64,000 bases of DNA from Streptomyces noursei (GCF_016917755.1 NZ_CP070326.1:1798001-1862000); one strand, 5' to 3'. Shown: positions 34,038 through 43,683, counted from the first letter of the stretch. The notes: generated from the letters alone by a model not told the origin. Numbers and translations are program-made.

Positions 34038-36839
34038 ATGGCGCCGAACGAACTGGACTCCCAGATCCCCGTCTTCCACGGAGCCGGCCACCTGCTGCGG
34101 CTGATCGCCGACCTCGTCCGTCGGCCGCGCCGCAGGGAGTGTCCGGAACCGGTGCGGCACCGCGGTGTCGCCCAGGGCCGCGAGGGGCTCCCGGTGATCT
34201 GCCTGGTCGCCGGCGACGACCACGCCCAACTCGCCCGCGGCATCAGTTACTTCCTCGGTCACGCCGACCCCCGCCGGGTCCCGCACTGCCTGCACGATCT
34301 GGGCGCCGAGCCGTCGCCGGCCGACCCCGAGTCGGTGGAGGCGGTGCGCCGCACGCTGGAGCGGCTGGCGCAGGGCTTCGCGCGCAGCGTCAACGGCTCC
34401 GACGGCCGGGTCCGCTTCCGCCGGTTCGGCCTGGTCAACTGGCTGGTGCAGACCGGCGCGAGCGGCGATCCGGACGGCGCGGGCGATGTCGAGGGCACCG
34501 ACCACAGCCTCCTCCAGCGGCTGCGGGAGCGGGAGTTCCGGCGCCGCCGGGTGTTCGGCCTGCTGCGGGCGCCGGAGACCGAACTGGCGGTGGACGGCCA
34601 TGTGCCGTGGTGGGTCTGGCTGTTCGCGCTGCACCTCTTCCCGCTGGCGTGGTTCCGGGTCCGCCGCGGACTGGGCCGGGAGTACCGCTGGCTGCTCAAC
34701 CAGCCCTACCTCGCCCCGCGCGACCCGGGCACCTTCCTCGGCTTCGCGGAGCGGCTGACCGTGCCGCACAACCAGGTCGAGGACCCCGAGCAGCTGCGCA
34801 AGCTGATGGTCAACGCCTTCCTGGAGGACCTGCGGACCGCCTTCCGCCGCCGCCCGTGGCGCCCGCGCTCCTCCCGCCGCACCGCGTACTGCGTCGCGCT
34901 GCTGGACGGCGTGGACGCCGACAACTGCGGCCATCCGCTGCTGCGCACCGTCATCGACGTCCGCAACGAGACCGGCGCCTTCGATCCGCTGCTGGTCGTC
35001 GCCTGCGGCGCCCGGCCACCCGCCGAGGGCACCGGGACCCGCGCCGACTGGGGCCACAGCTCCCTGTGGGAGCTCTCCGACCGGCTCTACGGCGGCTGGC
35101 GGGACACCTTCCTGCACACCGGCCGGGCCCGCAACCGCGCACCCTGGTATCTGCCGGTCACCGTGCCCCCGCTGATGCCGCCCTCCGACGACCCGGTGGC
35201 CAAGGCCCGATACGAGCTGACGCGACGTCAAGAAGTGGCTCAGGATGCCAGGTTGCGCCTTCCCGAACCGCCGCTGTGGGCGCGCCGGGCGGTCTCCGTC
35301 GCGGCCGTGTGCTGCGTGACCGCGGCGCTGCTGGGGGCCGGCGGGCTGCTCTGGGGCGAAGAGAGCGCCTACCGCCGGGCGCACTGCGGGCTGAGCCGCT
35401 TCCAGGACGACGCCGACACCCTGCGCACCGTGGAGACCGGCGAGTGCATCGGGGTCTCCCGGCACGGCTTCACCTTCCACTCCCCCGACGCCGAGCTCAA
35501 CAAGACCCTGCGCACCATCGCCGACCAGAACGCCCGCGCCGACCAGATCCACCAGGCGTCCCCGGAGCGCCCGTTCGTGACCCTCGTCCACCTCTCCGCG
35601 CTGCTCAGCAGCACCGGCAGGTCCACCGCCCAGCTCGCCTACGGCCGGGAGGCGCTCCAGGGGGCGGCCGGCGCCCAGTCCCGGCAGCTGCGCACCACCG
35701 GCAGCACCGAGCCGATCCTGCGGATCTTCCCCGCCAACGCCGGGTCCGGTATGCGCTTCGGCACCCAAGTCGTGCAGATCCTGGAGGAGTTGCAGGGAAA
35801 GGACCCCTCCATCGTCGGCGTCACCGGACTCGACCAGAGCCGTGAGGCCACCAACCGGACGATCCGCCGGCTGACCGAGGCGGGGCTGCCGATGGTCGCC
35901 ACCACCCTCTCCGCGGACTCCCTGGTCCGGCAGTCGCCGATGTACTTCCAGGTGTCGCCGCAGAACAGCCGGGAGGCGGAGGTCGCCGCCGCCTACGCCG
36001 ACCACCTCGTCGGCGGCCGGACCGGGCCCACCCGCCAGGTCCGGGTGATCGCCTCCGCCGACCCCACCGACACCTACAGCAGGACCCTCGGCGACGACGT
36101 GGCCAAGCAGTTCCGGGCCCGCGGCTTCGCGGTCGAGCGGACCGCCTTCAGCCCCCCGCCGCCCCCGGGCGGCGAGCCGTCCTCGGACGCGCCCGGTGCC
36201 GGCTCGGTCGGCCAGCGCAGCTGCTCCTACCCGGGACTGGTCTTCTACGCCGGCCGCGCCGAGGACTTCGAGACCTTCCTCGGCGGGATCAACGAGTCCT
36301 GCAACTCCGCCCCGCCGGCCGTCTTCGGCGGCGACGACGTGGCGCGGCTGGCCGCCGACCCGATCCGCCGTGCGCAGTACCCCGGAATCCCCTACGACTT
36401 CCTGGACTTCACCCTCGGTTCGGCGCGCTGCGACGACGCAAGCGGGCTGTACGCGGAGATGTCCCGGCTCTTCCCCGAGGAGTGCGCCAAAGTCCCCAAC
36501 TCGTCCCTCGACGGACACGCCGCGCTCGGCTTCGACGCGGTGAAGCTGTACGTCGACGCGGTCAGGCAACTGCGCGAGGACGCCGCGGGGATGCCGCTGA
36601 CGCCGCCCGCGGTGTGGCACGCGATCAGCGGGGTGCACGGGGACGAGGCGCTCGACGGGGAGAGCGGGATCATCGGCTTCGGCGGCGAGGTGGACCGTCA
36701 GGTCCCGCTGGACAAGCTGCTGTCGGTGCAGCACATCGACGGCGTCGGCAAGCCCACCCAGGTCGGCTACTGCGGCCGGCTCGGCGGCCGCGCCCAGTCG
36801 TCGTGGTGTCCGGCGCTGACACCGGAAAAGGGTCGATGA
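34038..36839 (+). CDS. Large membrane protein with an intracellular domain fused to an extracellular ligand-binding (periplasmic-binding type I) domain
   Basis: 933 residues from the ATG at 34038 (AGGGG site); an ATG at 34002 is an alternative. The N-terminal 410 residues start like a nucleoside-triphosphatase fold (LPVICLVAGDDHAQLARGIS) but lack a clear Walker A. They include a hydrophobic segment at about 189-206 (PWWVWLFALHLFPLAWF). A transmembrane helix follows at 418-438. Residues 440-933 match the branched-chain amino acid receptor fold (VGVTGLDQSREATNRTIRRL, TEAGLPMVATTLSADSL, MYFQVSPQNSREAEVAAAYA, VRVIASADPTDTYSRTLGDD) with several Cys outside. It looks like a one-component receptor rather than a transporter-bound binding protein; no permease or ATPase genes are adjacent. 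Ligand unknown. Confidence 0.7.
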   Translation: MAPNELDSQIPVFHGAGHLLRLIADLVRRPRRRECPEPVRHRGVAQGREGLPVICLVAGDDHAQLARGISYFLGHADPRRVPHCLHDLGAEPSPADPESVEAVRRTLERLAQGFARSVNGSDGRVRFRRFGLVNWLVQTGASGDPDGAGDVEGTDHSLLQRLREREFRRRRVFGLLRAPETELAVDGHVPWWVWLFALHLFPLAWFRVRRGLGREYRWLLNQPYLAPRDPGTFLGFAERLTVPHNQVEDPEQLRKLMVNAFLEDLRTAFRRRPWRPRSSRRTAYCVALLDGVDADNCGHPLLRTVIDVRNETGAFDPLLVVACGARPPAEGTGTRADWGHSSLWELSDRLYGGWRDTFLHTGRARNRAPWYLPVTVPPLMPPSDDPVAKARYELTRRQEVAQDARLRLPEPPLWARRAVSVAAVCCVTAALLGAGGLLWGEESAYRRAHCGLSRFQDDADTLRTVETGECIGVSRHGFTFHSPDAELNKTLRTIADQNARADQIHQASPERPFVTLVHLSALLSSTGRSTAQLAYGREALQGAAGAQSRQLRTTGSTEPILRIFPANAGSGMRFGTQVVQILEELQGKDPSIVGVTGLDQSREATNRTIRRLTEAGLPMVATTLSADSLVRQSPMYFQVSPQNSREAEVAAAYADHLVGGRTGPTRQVRVIASADPTDTYSRTLGDDVAKQFRARGFAVERTAFSPPPPPGGEPSSDAPGAGSVGQRSCSYPGLVFYAGRAEDFETFLGGINESCNSAPPAVFGGDDVARLAADPIRRAQYPGIPYDFLDFTLGSARCDDASGLYAEMSRLFPEECAKVPNSSLDGHAALGFDAVKLYVDAVRQLREDAAGMPLTPPAVWHAISGVHGDEALDGESGIIGFGGEVDRQVPLDKLLSVQHIDGVGKPTQVGYCGRLGGRAQSSWCPALTPEKGR

Positions 36840-36857
36840 CCGCTCCCGTGACGGGTG

Positions 36858-37649
36858 TCAGGGCGGCGGCCCCGGCCCCGTCACGGTGAACAACCCGCCG
36901 TCGGGGTCGCGCACCATCGCCTGGCTCCCGTTCCCGTCCCACGTCGCGGTCACCGGCGTGATGGTCCCGCCGGCGTCCACCGCGGCCTCGGTCACCGCCG
37001 CGACGTCCGGCACCCGGAAGTGCACGTGCCACTGCGGCCGCACCCGCGGGTCCGGGGCCGCCTCCACGGCGCCGCCGCGCAGCGCCGCCACCACGTGCGT
37101 CCCGTCGTGCACGACCACCTGGTCGTGCTCGTACGTCACCTGGCAGCCGCCCGGCTTCTCCGACGCCCAGTCGAAGACCTCGGCGTAGAAGATGGCCGCG
37201 GCGAACGCGTCCCTGGTCCGCAGCTCCAGCATCGCCGGGGCGTGGCCCGTCCCCACCGACCAGGCCAGCGTCTGCCCCTCCCAGAAGCCGAAGGTGGCGC
37301 CGTCCCGGTCCGCGGCGAGGGCGGCCCGCCCCGGGCCGAGCTTGAGCGGCCCGACGGCGACCGTGGCGCCGCGCTCGCGGATCCGGGCCGCGGTGTCGTC
37401 GCCGTCGGCCACCGCGAAGTACGCGGTCCAGGCCACCGGCACCTGGAAGCTCGGTGCCAGCGCGCCGATCCCGGCGACCGGCTCCCCGTCGAGCAGGGCG
37501 ACCGAGAACTCCTCGCCGAGACTGGCCGACCGGAACCGCCAGCCCAGCACGGCACCGTAGAAGCGGTGCGCGGAGGGCAGGTCGCTGGTCATCAGGCTCA
37601 CCCAGCAGGGCGCGCCGGGTACCGGAGCGGCCGGACGTGGGGACGGCAT
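36858..37649 (-). CDS. VOC-family (glyoxalase/bleomycin-resistance-like) protein with two domains
   Basis: 263 residues from the ATG at 37649, which has GGAGG 9 nt upstream; the ATG at 37655 is too close to that site. Two tandem VOC modules: residues 10-125 (PCWVSLMTSDLPSAHRFYGA, GWRFRSASLGEEF) and 140-263 (MLELRTRDAFAAAIFYAEVF, QWHVHFRVPDVAAVTEAAVD, MVRDPDGGLFTVTGPG). Such proteins include hydroxylases, ring-cleavage enzymes and antibiotic-binding proteins; the sequence does not tell which. It is convergent with the receptor-like gene. Confidence 0.85.
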   Translation of the reverse strand: MPSPRPAAPVPGAPCWVSLMTSDLPSAHRFYGAVLGWRFRSASLGEEFSVALLDGEPVAGIGALAPSFQVPVAWTAYFAVADGDDTAARIRERGATVAVGPLKLGPGRAALAADRDGATFGFWEGQTLAWSVGTGHAPAMLELRTRDAFAAAIFYAEVFDWASEKPGGCQVTYEHDQVVVHDGTHVVAALRGGAVEAAPDPRVRPQWHVHFRVPDVAAVTEAAVDAGGTITPVTATWDGNGSQAMVRDPDGGLFTVTGPGPPP

Positions 37650-37884
37650 GGACATCTGCCTCCTGCATGCTCGGGCCTGTCCGACGGGTGAGCGTGGATC
37701 AGCCCGCGCGGGTCGGCATGGGTCGCGGCCGGGTCCTCGGCGCCCCCACCCACTGTGCCAGCGACCGCCCGACCCCGCACCAAGGGGCACCGGCGCCGCC
37801 GGTCGCCCGCTCGGGGCAGGGCCGGTTGTGCCGGTGGGGGCCGGGCTCGATGCTGGAGGTACTGAACCGGGCTGGGTTGATGCC

Positions 37885-40308
37885 ATGAACGCATGGAACG
37901 CGGCGACGAGCGCCGACTTCCGTGGTCCCCTCGACGTCACCAGGGCGGCCACAGCGGTTCTGGACGCCCGGGGGCTGGTGATCGGGTGGAGTGCGGCGGC
38001 CCGGAAGCTGTTGGGGTACACCCCGGAGGAGATCATCGGCCGGCCGATCGGCACGTTCCTGCCGGACGCCGCGGATGCGACAGCCGCGGCGGGCACCGCG
38101 CAGCCGTCGCCCGCGGCGATGGTCAACATCGAGACCCGGACCGCACGGCACGCCGACGGCCACCGTCTGGCGGTGGCGATCACGATGTGTCCGCTGGCCG
38201 ACACCCTGCCGGCGGCCCCCCGGGGACCGGCCCGGGTGATGGTGGCGACCGCACTGGACGACCTGCGGTACTGGGAGTCGCGCCAGGCGATGCTGCACGG
38301 GCTGGCGACGCAGTCACCGGTGGGACTGGCCATCTACGACGAAGCGCTGCGCCTGACGTGGTTCAACACCTCGTACGGACGGGAGATCGGGCTGCCGCTG
38401 CGGCAGTTGATCGGCAAGCGGGCCGACGAACTGTATCCGGGCGAGTTCGTCACCGAGGGCTACCCGCACACCCTGCACACGGTGATGGGCCATGTGCTGG
38501 CCACCGGTGAGCCCTTCCTCGACCTGCACTTCGTCGGCGAGCAGCCCACCGACCCGGGCACCAAACACGTCTGGTCCTGCTCCTACTACCGGCTCCAGGA
38601 CCCGGACGGGCGGGTGCTGGGCGTGTGCGAGGACTCCTTCGACATCACCGACCGCTATCAGGCACAGCGCCGGCTGAACCTCCTGGTGGAGGCCGGCCGG
38701 CGGATCGGCACCACGCTGGACATGGTCGGCACCGCCCGGGAGGTGACGGCGGTCGCGGTACCGGACTTCGCGGCCACGGTCACCGTCGACCTGCTGCGGT
38801 CGGTGCTGGAGGGCGGGGATCCGGAACCGGGCGAGGCCGGGATGCCCGAGCTGGTCCGGGTCGCCGCCCGCTCCCGGGACGACCCGCCGGACCGGCCGCC
38901 GCTCCCGCCGTACCCGGTCGCCTATCAGCGGGGCACGCTCCCGTACCGGAGCCTGTCGTCGGGCGGCCTGATCCGCACGGAGCGGGCGATCGTGGTGCCG
39001 CTGCGGGCCGGCGGCACCCTCATGGGGCTGGTGACCTTCGACCGCGGGGACAGTTCGTCGGTCTTCGACGGCGGCGAGATCGACCTGGCCGACGAGCTGG
39101 TCATCCGGGCCGCGGTCTCGATCGACAACGCCCGCCGGTTCGCCCGCGAGCACGCCGCGGCGCTCACCCTCCAGCGCAATCTGCTGCCCCAGCGCCTGCC
39201 CCCGCAGTCCGCGGTGGACATGGCCTACCGCTATCTGCCCAGCGACGACCGGGCCGGGGTGGGCGGCGACTGGTTCGACGTGATCGGGCTGTCCGGCACC
39301 CGGGTCGGCCTGGTGGTCGGGGACGTCGTCGGGCACGGCCTCCAGGCCGCGGCCACCATGGGCCGGCTGCGCACGACCGTACGGGCGCTGGCCCGGATGG
39401 ACCTGGCGCCCGACGAACTGCTGAGCCGGCTCGACGACCTGGTGGGGCAGACCCCGGAGGAGCGCGCTGCGGGAGCCGTCGTCGAACCCGCCCCGGACGA
39501 CGTGGCCACCGGGGTGACCTGCCTGTACGCGGTCTACGACCCGGTGTCACGGCACTGCACGACGGCCCGGGCCGGGCATCCGCCGCCGGTGCTGGTGGCC
39601 CCCGGCGGCGAGGTGTCGTTCCCGGACCTGCCGGCCGGTCCCCCGCTGGGGCTGGGCGGCCTGCCGTTCGAGTCGTGGGAGACCGAGCTGCCGGCGGGCA
39701 GCCTGCTGGCGCTGTTCACCGACGGGCTGCTGCGCGGCCGGGACCGCGACGTCGACACCGGCCTGGCACTCCTCGGCGAGGTGCTGCGGGAGAACCACCG
39801 GCCACTGGAGGAACTGTGCGACCGCGCGGTCGCGCAACTGCTGCCGAGCGGGGCGGCGCCGGACGACGCGGCGCTGCTGCTGGTGCGGACCCGGGAACTG
39901 GACGCCCGGCAGGTGGCCGCCTGGGAGCTGCCCGCGGAGCCGGCCGCGGTGAGCACCGCCCGCGAACTGGCCACCCGGCAGCTGGCCGAGTGGGGCCTCG
40001 CGGAGCTGTCGTACGCGACCGAGCTGGCGGTCAGCGAGCTGGTCACCAATGCCGTCCGGCATGCCTCGGGGCCGGTGCACCTGCGGCTGCTGCGGGATCT
40101 GGCGCTGGTGACGGAGGTCTCCGACACCGGCCACACCTCCCCGCACCTGCGGTACGCGGCGAGCGACGACGAGGGCGGCCGGGGGCTGTTCATTGTCGCG
40201 CAGCTGGTGCAGCGCTGGGGGACGCGGTACACGCCGTTCGGCAAGACGATCTGGACGGAGCAGGCGTTCCCGCCGCACTACCCGGGGGCCCCGCGGCCGG
40301 TGGGCTGA
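37885..40308 (+). CDS. PAS-GAF-SpoIIE protein phosphatase fused to an anti-sigma-type kinase
   Basis: 807 residues from the ATG at 37885. Domain order: PAS 1 (about 12-110, TAVLDARGLVIGWSAAARKL), PAS 2 (130-260, YDEALRLTWFNTSYGREIGL), GAF-like (275-415, LLVEAGRRIGTTLDMVGTAR), PP2C/SpoIIE phosphatase (430-665, with YLPSDDRAGVGGDWFDVIGL, VVGDVVGHGLQAAATMGRLR and ALFTDGLLRGRDRD) and a C-terminal RsbW-like HATPase (680-800, ELAVSELVTNAVRHASGPVH, GGRGLFIVAQL). This is the Streptomyces-type regulator of partner-switching systems. The PAS domains suggest sensing of a small molecule or redox state. Cytoplasmic, no membrane segment. Confidence 0.93.
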   Translation: MNAWNAATSADFRGPLDVTRAATAVLDARGLVIGWSAAARKLLGYTPEEIIGRPIGTFLPDAADATAAAGTAQPSPAAMVNIETRTARHADGHRLAVAITMCPLADTLPAAPRGPARVMVATALDDLRYWESRQAMLHGLATQSPVGLAIYDEALRLTWFNTSYGREIGLPLRQLIGKRADELYPGEFVTEGYPHTLHTVMGHVLATGEPFLDLHFVGEQPTDPGTKHVWSCSYYRLQDPDGRVLGVCEDSFDITDRYQAQRRLNLLVEAGRRIGTTLDMVGTAREVTAVAVPDFAATVTVDLLRSVLEGGDPEPGEAGMPELVRVAARSRDDPPDRPPLPPYPVAYQRGTLPYRSLSSGGLIRTERAIVVPLRAGGTLMGLVTFDRGDSSSVFDGGEIDLADELVIRAAVSIDNARRFAREHAAALTLQRNLLPQRLPPQSAVDMAYRYLPSDDRAGVGGDWFDVIGLSGTRVGLVVGDVVGHGLQAAATMGRLRTTVRALARMDLAPDELLSRLDDLVGQTPEERAAGAVVEPAPDDVATGVTCLYAVYDPVSRHCTTARAGHPPPVLVAPGGEVSFPDLPAGPPLGLGGLPFESWETELPAGSLLALFTDGLLRGRDRDVDTGLALLGEVLRENHRPLEELCDRAVAQLLPSGAAPDDAALLLVRTRELDARQVAAWELPAEPAAVSTARELATRQLAEWGLAELSYATELAVSELVTNAVRHASGPVHLRLLRDLALVTEVSDTGHTSPHLRYAASDDEGGRGLFIVAQLVQRWGTRYTPFGKTIWTEQAFPPHYPGAPRPVG

Positions 40309-40407
40309 GCGGGCGACCCGGTGTACGCCGTGCGGGTCGCCGGTGCCCGCCCCATGATGGAACCAGCGAGGTCCCGGCACTCGGCGGGCGCGGACAGAGG
40401 AGGACCT

Positions 40408-40599
40408 GTGACGACCAATGGCAGTAAGACCCCGGCCGAGCGACGGCCGGTGGAGCTGTACACGGGTAGCGAGCGGCCCTTCGACGCGGAGGACCTGGTC
40501 AGGGCATCCGGGCGCGAACCCACCCCGCAGAGCCTGGAGTGGGCGCAGCGCCTGATCGAGGAGAAGGGCCGAGCCGCCATCGAGCGGTATCTGCCCTAG
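40408..40599 (+). CDS. Small conserved Streptomyces-type protein
   Basis: 63 residues from a GTG at 40408, preceded by a strong GAGGAGG. Sequence: VTTNGSKTPAERRPVELYTG then SERPFDAEDLVRASGREPTP and a C-terminal helix EWAQRLIEEKGRAAIERYLP. It is acidic-basic mixed, soluble and has no Cys. The strong ribosome site and coherent helix make it a believable gene, although a function is unknown. It lies 99 nt after the SpoIIE gene on the same strand. Confidence 0.65.
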   Translation: MTTNGSKTPAERRPVELYTGSERPFDAEDLVRASGREPTPQSLEWAQRLIEEKGRAAIERYLP

Positions 40600-40702
40600 T
40601 GGTGGCGGTGCGGCGGTGGCGCCGCGCCCCGTCCGTACGGCCCGGAGGCGACGGCCCCCGGGCCGCGGCATGTGGTGCGGCCCGCCGCTACCCTCTCGGT
40701 AC

Positions 40703-41209
40703 ATGACAATTGAACGGATCGATCCGCCCTCGCAGGCCGGTGAGCGCGAGATGCTCCGCGCCTACCTGGACTTCCACCGGGCCACCCTGGCCATGAAGGT
40801 CGAGGGGCTGACCGACGAACAGCTGCGGCGGCGCTCCATGCCGCCGTCGACGCTCTCCCTGCTCGGCCTGGTACGGCACATGGCCGAGGTGGAGCGCACC
40901 TGGTTCCGCCGGGTGGTCAACGGCGAGGACATCCCGCTGGTCTGGTCCGAAGAGGGCGACTACCAGGCCGCGTTCGACGACGGCGAGTCCACCGGCGCAT
41001 CGGCCTTCGCCACCTGGCAGACGGAGGTGGCGCACTCCCGGCGCATCGAGGAGGCCGCCGGATCCCTGGACATCACCGCCTACCAGCCGCGATGGGGCAA
41101 GGACGTCTCGCTTCGCCTGATCATGCTGCACATGATCCACGAGTACGCCCGGCACAACGGCCATGCCGACTTCCTGCGCGAGGGCGTGGACGGCACCGTC
41201 GGCCCCTGA
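40703..41209 (+). CDS. DinB-like four-helix protein (DUF664), possible mycothiol-dependent enzyme
   Basis: 168 residues from the ATG at 40703. The DinB/MDMPI fold shows in LRAYLDFHRATLAMKVEGLT, LLGLVRHMAEVERTWFRR (His ligand 1) and LRLIMLHMIHEYARHNGHAD (His ligands 2 and 3), i.e. the three-His metal site of the family. Members in mycothiol-producing bacteria catalyse mycothiol-dependent isomerisation or transfer. The gene is transcribed alone and ends before a strong hairpin. Confidence 0.85.
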   Translation: MTIERIDPPSQAGEREMLRAYLDFHRATLAMKVEGLTDEQLRRRSMPPSTLSLLGLVRHMAEVERTWFRRVVNGEDIPLVWSEEGDYQAAFDDGESTGASAFATWQTEVAHSRRIEEAAGSLDITAYQPRWGKDVSLRLIMLHMIHEYARHNGHADFLREGVDGTVGP

Positions 41210-41240
41210 TCCCCCGCGCAGGCCACTCACCGACAGCACG

Positions 41241-41278
41241 CACAAGGTCCCTTCCCCGTACGGGAAAGGGACCTTGTG
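41241..41278 (+). terminator. Strong 13-bp hairpin after the DinB-like gene
   Basis: CACAAGGTCCCTT pairs exactly with AAGGGACCTTGTG around CCCCGTACGGGA, whose inner CCCGTACGGG can extend the stem. It lies 32 nt after the stop. A textbook intrinsic terminator stem without T-tract. Confidence 0.7.
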
Positions 41279-41560
41279 AGGGTGCGCGGAGCGCCCGGCC
41301 GGCCTTGCACCTGCATTTCCCACCGGTTGGTGGGCGTCTTTCCTTGGACCACGGACGCGCGACTCCCGTCCGCAGGACCGGAGTTCGTTCATGATCATAC
41401 CGAACTTCGGGGGCGCTCCCGACCAGGCAGACTTCCTCCGAACCTGACGCAAGAGTCCCGGCCCCGAGGCAACCCGTGAACGGTGGCCGGCGCGGAATGC
41501 GAAGGTGTCATGGCGAACGACGACGGGCCGTGCGGCCCGTCCTGGTGGGGAGGAACGGAC

Positions 41561-43330
41561 ATGGCCGCGCCGAGTGAAGAGTCCAATAGGGCGGGAGGGC
41601 TGCACAGCCGACTGCCGGACGACACCGTCCCCCTGCGCGTCTCCACCGCGCGGGACCCCGCGCCCGCCGCGACGTCCGAACCCGAACCGAAGGGCGGCGG
41701 CTCCCGCCTGGCCAAGTCCAGTGCGCTGATGGCCGCGGGCACCATCGTGTCGCGGATCACGGGCTTTGCGCGCACGCTCGTCATGGCGGCCGCGATCGGC
41801 GTCGGCACGCTCAACGACTCCTATCAAGTCGCCAACGTCCTGCCCACGATGATCTATGTGCTGGTCGGCGGCGGCGCGCTGAACGCGGTGTTCGTCCCCC
41901 AGCTCGTGCGCGCCATGAAGAACGACGAGGACGGTGGCGAGTCGTACGCCAACCGCCTGCTCACCCTCGTCGTCATCGTCCTCGCCGGTGCCACGACGCT
42001 CTGCGTCCTGGCCGCGCCGCTGCTGGTCCGCGTGATGTCCCCGGACATCGCCGCCGACCCGCAACGCATGGCCCTGACCGTGGCCTTCGCCCGCTACTGC
42101 CTCCCGACCATGTTCTTCATGGGGATCCACGTCATCCTCGGGCAGATCCTCAACGCCCGCGGCCGGTTCGGCGCCATGATGTGGACCCCCGTCCTCAACA
42201 ACGTCGTCATCATCGCCTCCTTCGCCGCCTTCATCTGGGCCTTCGGCGGCTTCACCGACTCCGGCGTGAGCCCGGCGACCATCACCCCCGAAGGCGTCCG
42301 GCTGCTGGGCCTGGGCACCCTGCTCGGGCTGGCCGTCCAGGCGTTGGCCATGCTGCCGTATCTGCGCGACGCCGGCGTCCGGCTCCGCCCCCGCTTCGAC
42401 TTCCGCGGCCACGGTCTGGGCAGGGCCGCCGGCCTGGCCAAGTGGACGCTGCTGTTCGTGCTCGCCAACCAGCTCGGCCTGATCGTCGTCACCGAACTCG
42501 CCACCAAGGCCGGCGCCGCCGCCGAGCACGCCGGCCACCCCGGCTCCGGCATCACCGCGTACAACTTCGCCTACCAGATCTGGCAGATGCCGCAGGCCAT
42601 CATCACCGTTTCGGTCATGACCGCCGTGCTGCCCCGGATCTCCCGCGCCGCCCTGGACGGCGACGCCGCGGCCGTCCGCGACGACATCTCCTACGGCCTG
42701 CGCACCTCGGCCGTCGCCGTCGTGCCGTGCGCCTTCGCCTTCCTGGCCCTGGGCATGCCGATGGCCACGCTGCTCTACGCCAGTTCGGGAACCGAGGGTG
42801 CACAGGGCATCGGCCGCGCCCTGATGGGTTTCGGCCTGGGCCTCATCCCCTACTCCGCGCAGTACGTCGTGCTGCGCGGGTTCTACGCCTACGAGGACAC
42901 CCGCACGCCCTTCTACAACACCCTCGTCGTCGCCGCCGTCAACGCCGCCGCGTCCGCGGCGTGCTTCGTCCTCCTCCCCGCGCACTGGGCGGTGGCCGGT
43001 ATGGCCGCCTCCTACGGCCTGGGCTTCGCCGTCGGCATCGCGGTCGCCTGGCGCCGACTGCGCAAGCGCCTGGACGGCGACCTCGACGGCCCCCGCGTGC
43101 TGCGCACCTATGTGCGCCTGTGCACCGCCGCGGCCCCCGCCGCGCTCGCCGGCGGAGCCGCCTCGACGGCCCTGCTGCATGCCCTGGGCACCGGCGCCCT
43201 GGCCTCCCTGGTCGCGCTGCTCGCCGGTGCCGCACTCCTGCTGGGCCTCTTCCTGACCCTCGCCCGCCTCCTCAAACTCCCCGAGCTCGACGCCCTGTTC
43301 GCCATGGTCCGCAGCCGGCTCGGCCGCTGA
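41561..43330 (+). CDS. murJ: MurJ/MviN-family lipid II flippase homologue
   Basis: 589 residues from the ATG at 41561 (GGGGAGG site); an ATG at 41510 is possible but adds only unstructured residues. About 14 membrane helices follow an N-terminal disordered tail of roughly 50 residues. MurJ signatures are SALMAAGTIVSRITGFARTL at the first helix, NAVFVPQLVRA, and AYNFAYQIWQMPQAIITVSV. It should flip lipid-linked peptidoglycan or similar precursors across the membrane. The essential murJ of Streptomyces usually sits near the chromosome origin with trx and sigma genes, and those neighbours are absent here, so this may be a second copy. The symbol is given for family, not for proven role. Confidence 0.88.
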   Translation: MAAPSEESNRAGGLHSRLPDDTVPLRVSTARDPAPAATSEPEPKGGGSRLAKSSALMAAGTIVSRITGFARTLVMAAAIGVGTLNDSYQVANVLPTMIYVLVGGGALNAVFVPQLVRAMKNDEDGGESYANRLLTLVVIVLAGATTLCVLAAPLLVRVMSPDIAADPQRMALTVAFARYCLPTMFFMGIHVILGQILNARGRFGAMMWTPVLNNVVIIASFAAFIWAFGGFTDSGVSPATITPEGVRLLGLGTLLGLAVQALAMLPYLRDAGVRLRPRFDFRGHGLGRAAGLAKWTLLFVLANQLGLIVVTELATKAGAAAEHAGHPGSGITAYNFAYQIWQMPQAIITVSVMTAVLPRISRAALDGDAAAVRDDISYGLRTSAVAVVPCAFAFLALGMPMATLLYASSGTEGAQGIGRALMGFGLGLIPYSAQYVVLRGFYAYEDTRTPFYNTLVVAAVNAAASAACFVLLPAHWAVAGMAASYGLGFAVGIAVAWRRLRKRLDGDLDGPRVLRTYVRLCTAAAPAALAGGAASTALLHALGTGALASLVALLAGAALLLGLFLTLARLLKLPELDALFAMVRSRLGR

Positions 43331-43346
43331 GCCTTGGCACTCCCCC

Positions 43347-43381
43347 CGACGCGCCGTCGACGTCTGGCCGGCGGCGCGTCG
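43347..43381. terminator. 10-bp hairpin between convergent genes
   Basis: CGACGCGCCG pairs with CGGCGCGTCG across a 15-nt loop, between the murJ stop at 43330 and a minus-strand gene ending at 43450. Probably bidirectional. Confidence 0.5.
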
Positions 43382-43449
43382 TCGTACCCGGCCCGCCCGG
43401 CCCGCTCCAGGCCGGCGGCGAGCCCTTCCGCGGTCGCCCGTGTGGGGCG

Positions 43450-43683
43450 TCATGGTTGGTGCCCCTCCCAGGCCATCTCCTTGAGCGCCATCCGGGCGGC
43501 CGGGGCGTGGCCGGGGATGTCGGCCCAGTAGGGGTGCGTGGCGATCTCCACGGAGAGCCGCTGGAGTCGGCGGCGCAACACGGTCGTGCGCGCCGGACTC
43601 TCCTCGGCGGCGAGCTGTCGATAGGCGGCGTACCAGGCGGACTGGGCCTGGACGAGGTCGGCGGGGAAGGCGTAGTCGGTCAC
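43450..43683 (-). CDS. Small conserved protein of unknown function
   Basis: 77 residues from the GTG at 43683 (MTDYAFPADLVQAQSAWYAA when initiated with Met), then YRQLAAEESPARTTVLRRRL and a C-terminal helix ending MALKEMAWEGHQP. It is helical, Trp-containing and soluble, with no metal ligands or signal peptide. I recognise it only as a Streptomyces-type small protein that is conserved in look but unnamed. An upstream TTG at 43689 is a possible alternative start. Confidence 0.6.
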   Translation of the reverse strand: MTDYAFPADLVQAQSAWYAAYRQLAAEESPARTTVLRRRLQRLSVEIATHPYWADIPGHAPAARMALKEMAWEGHQP

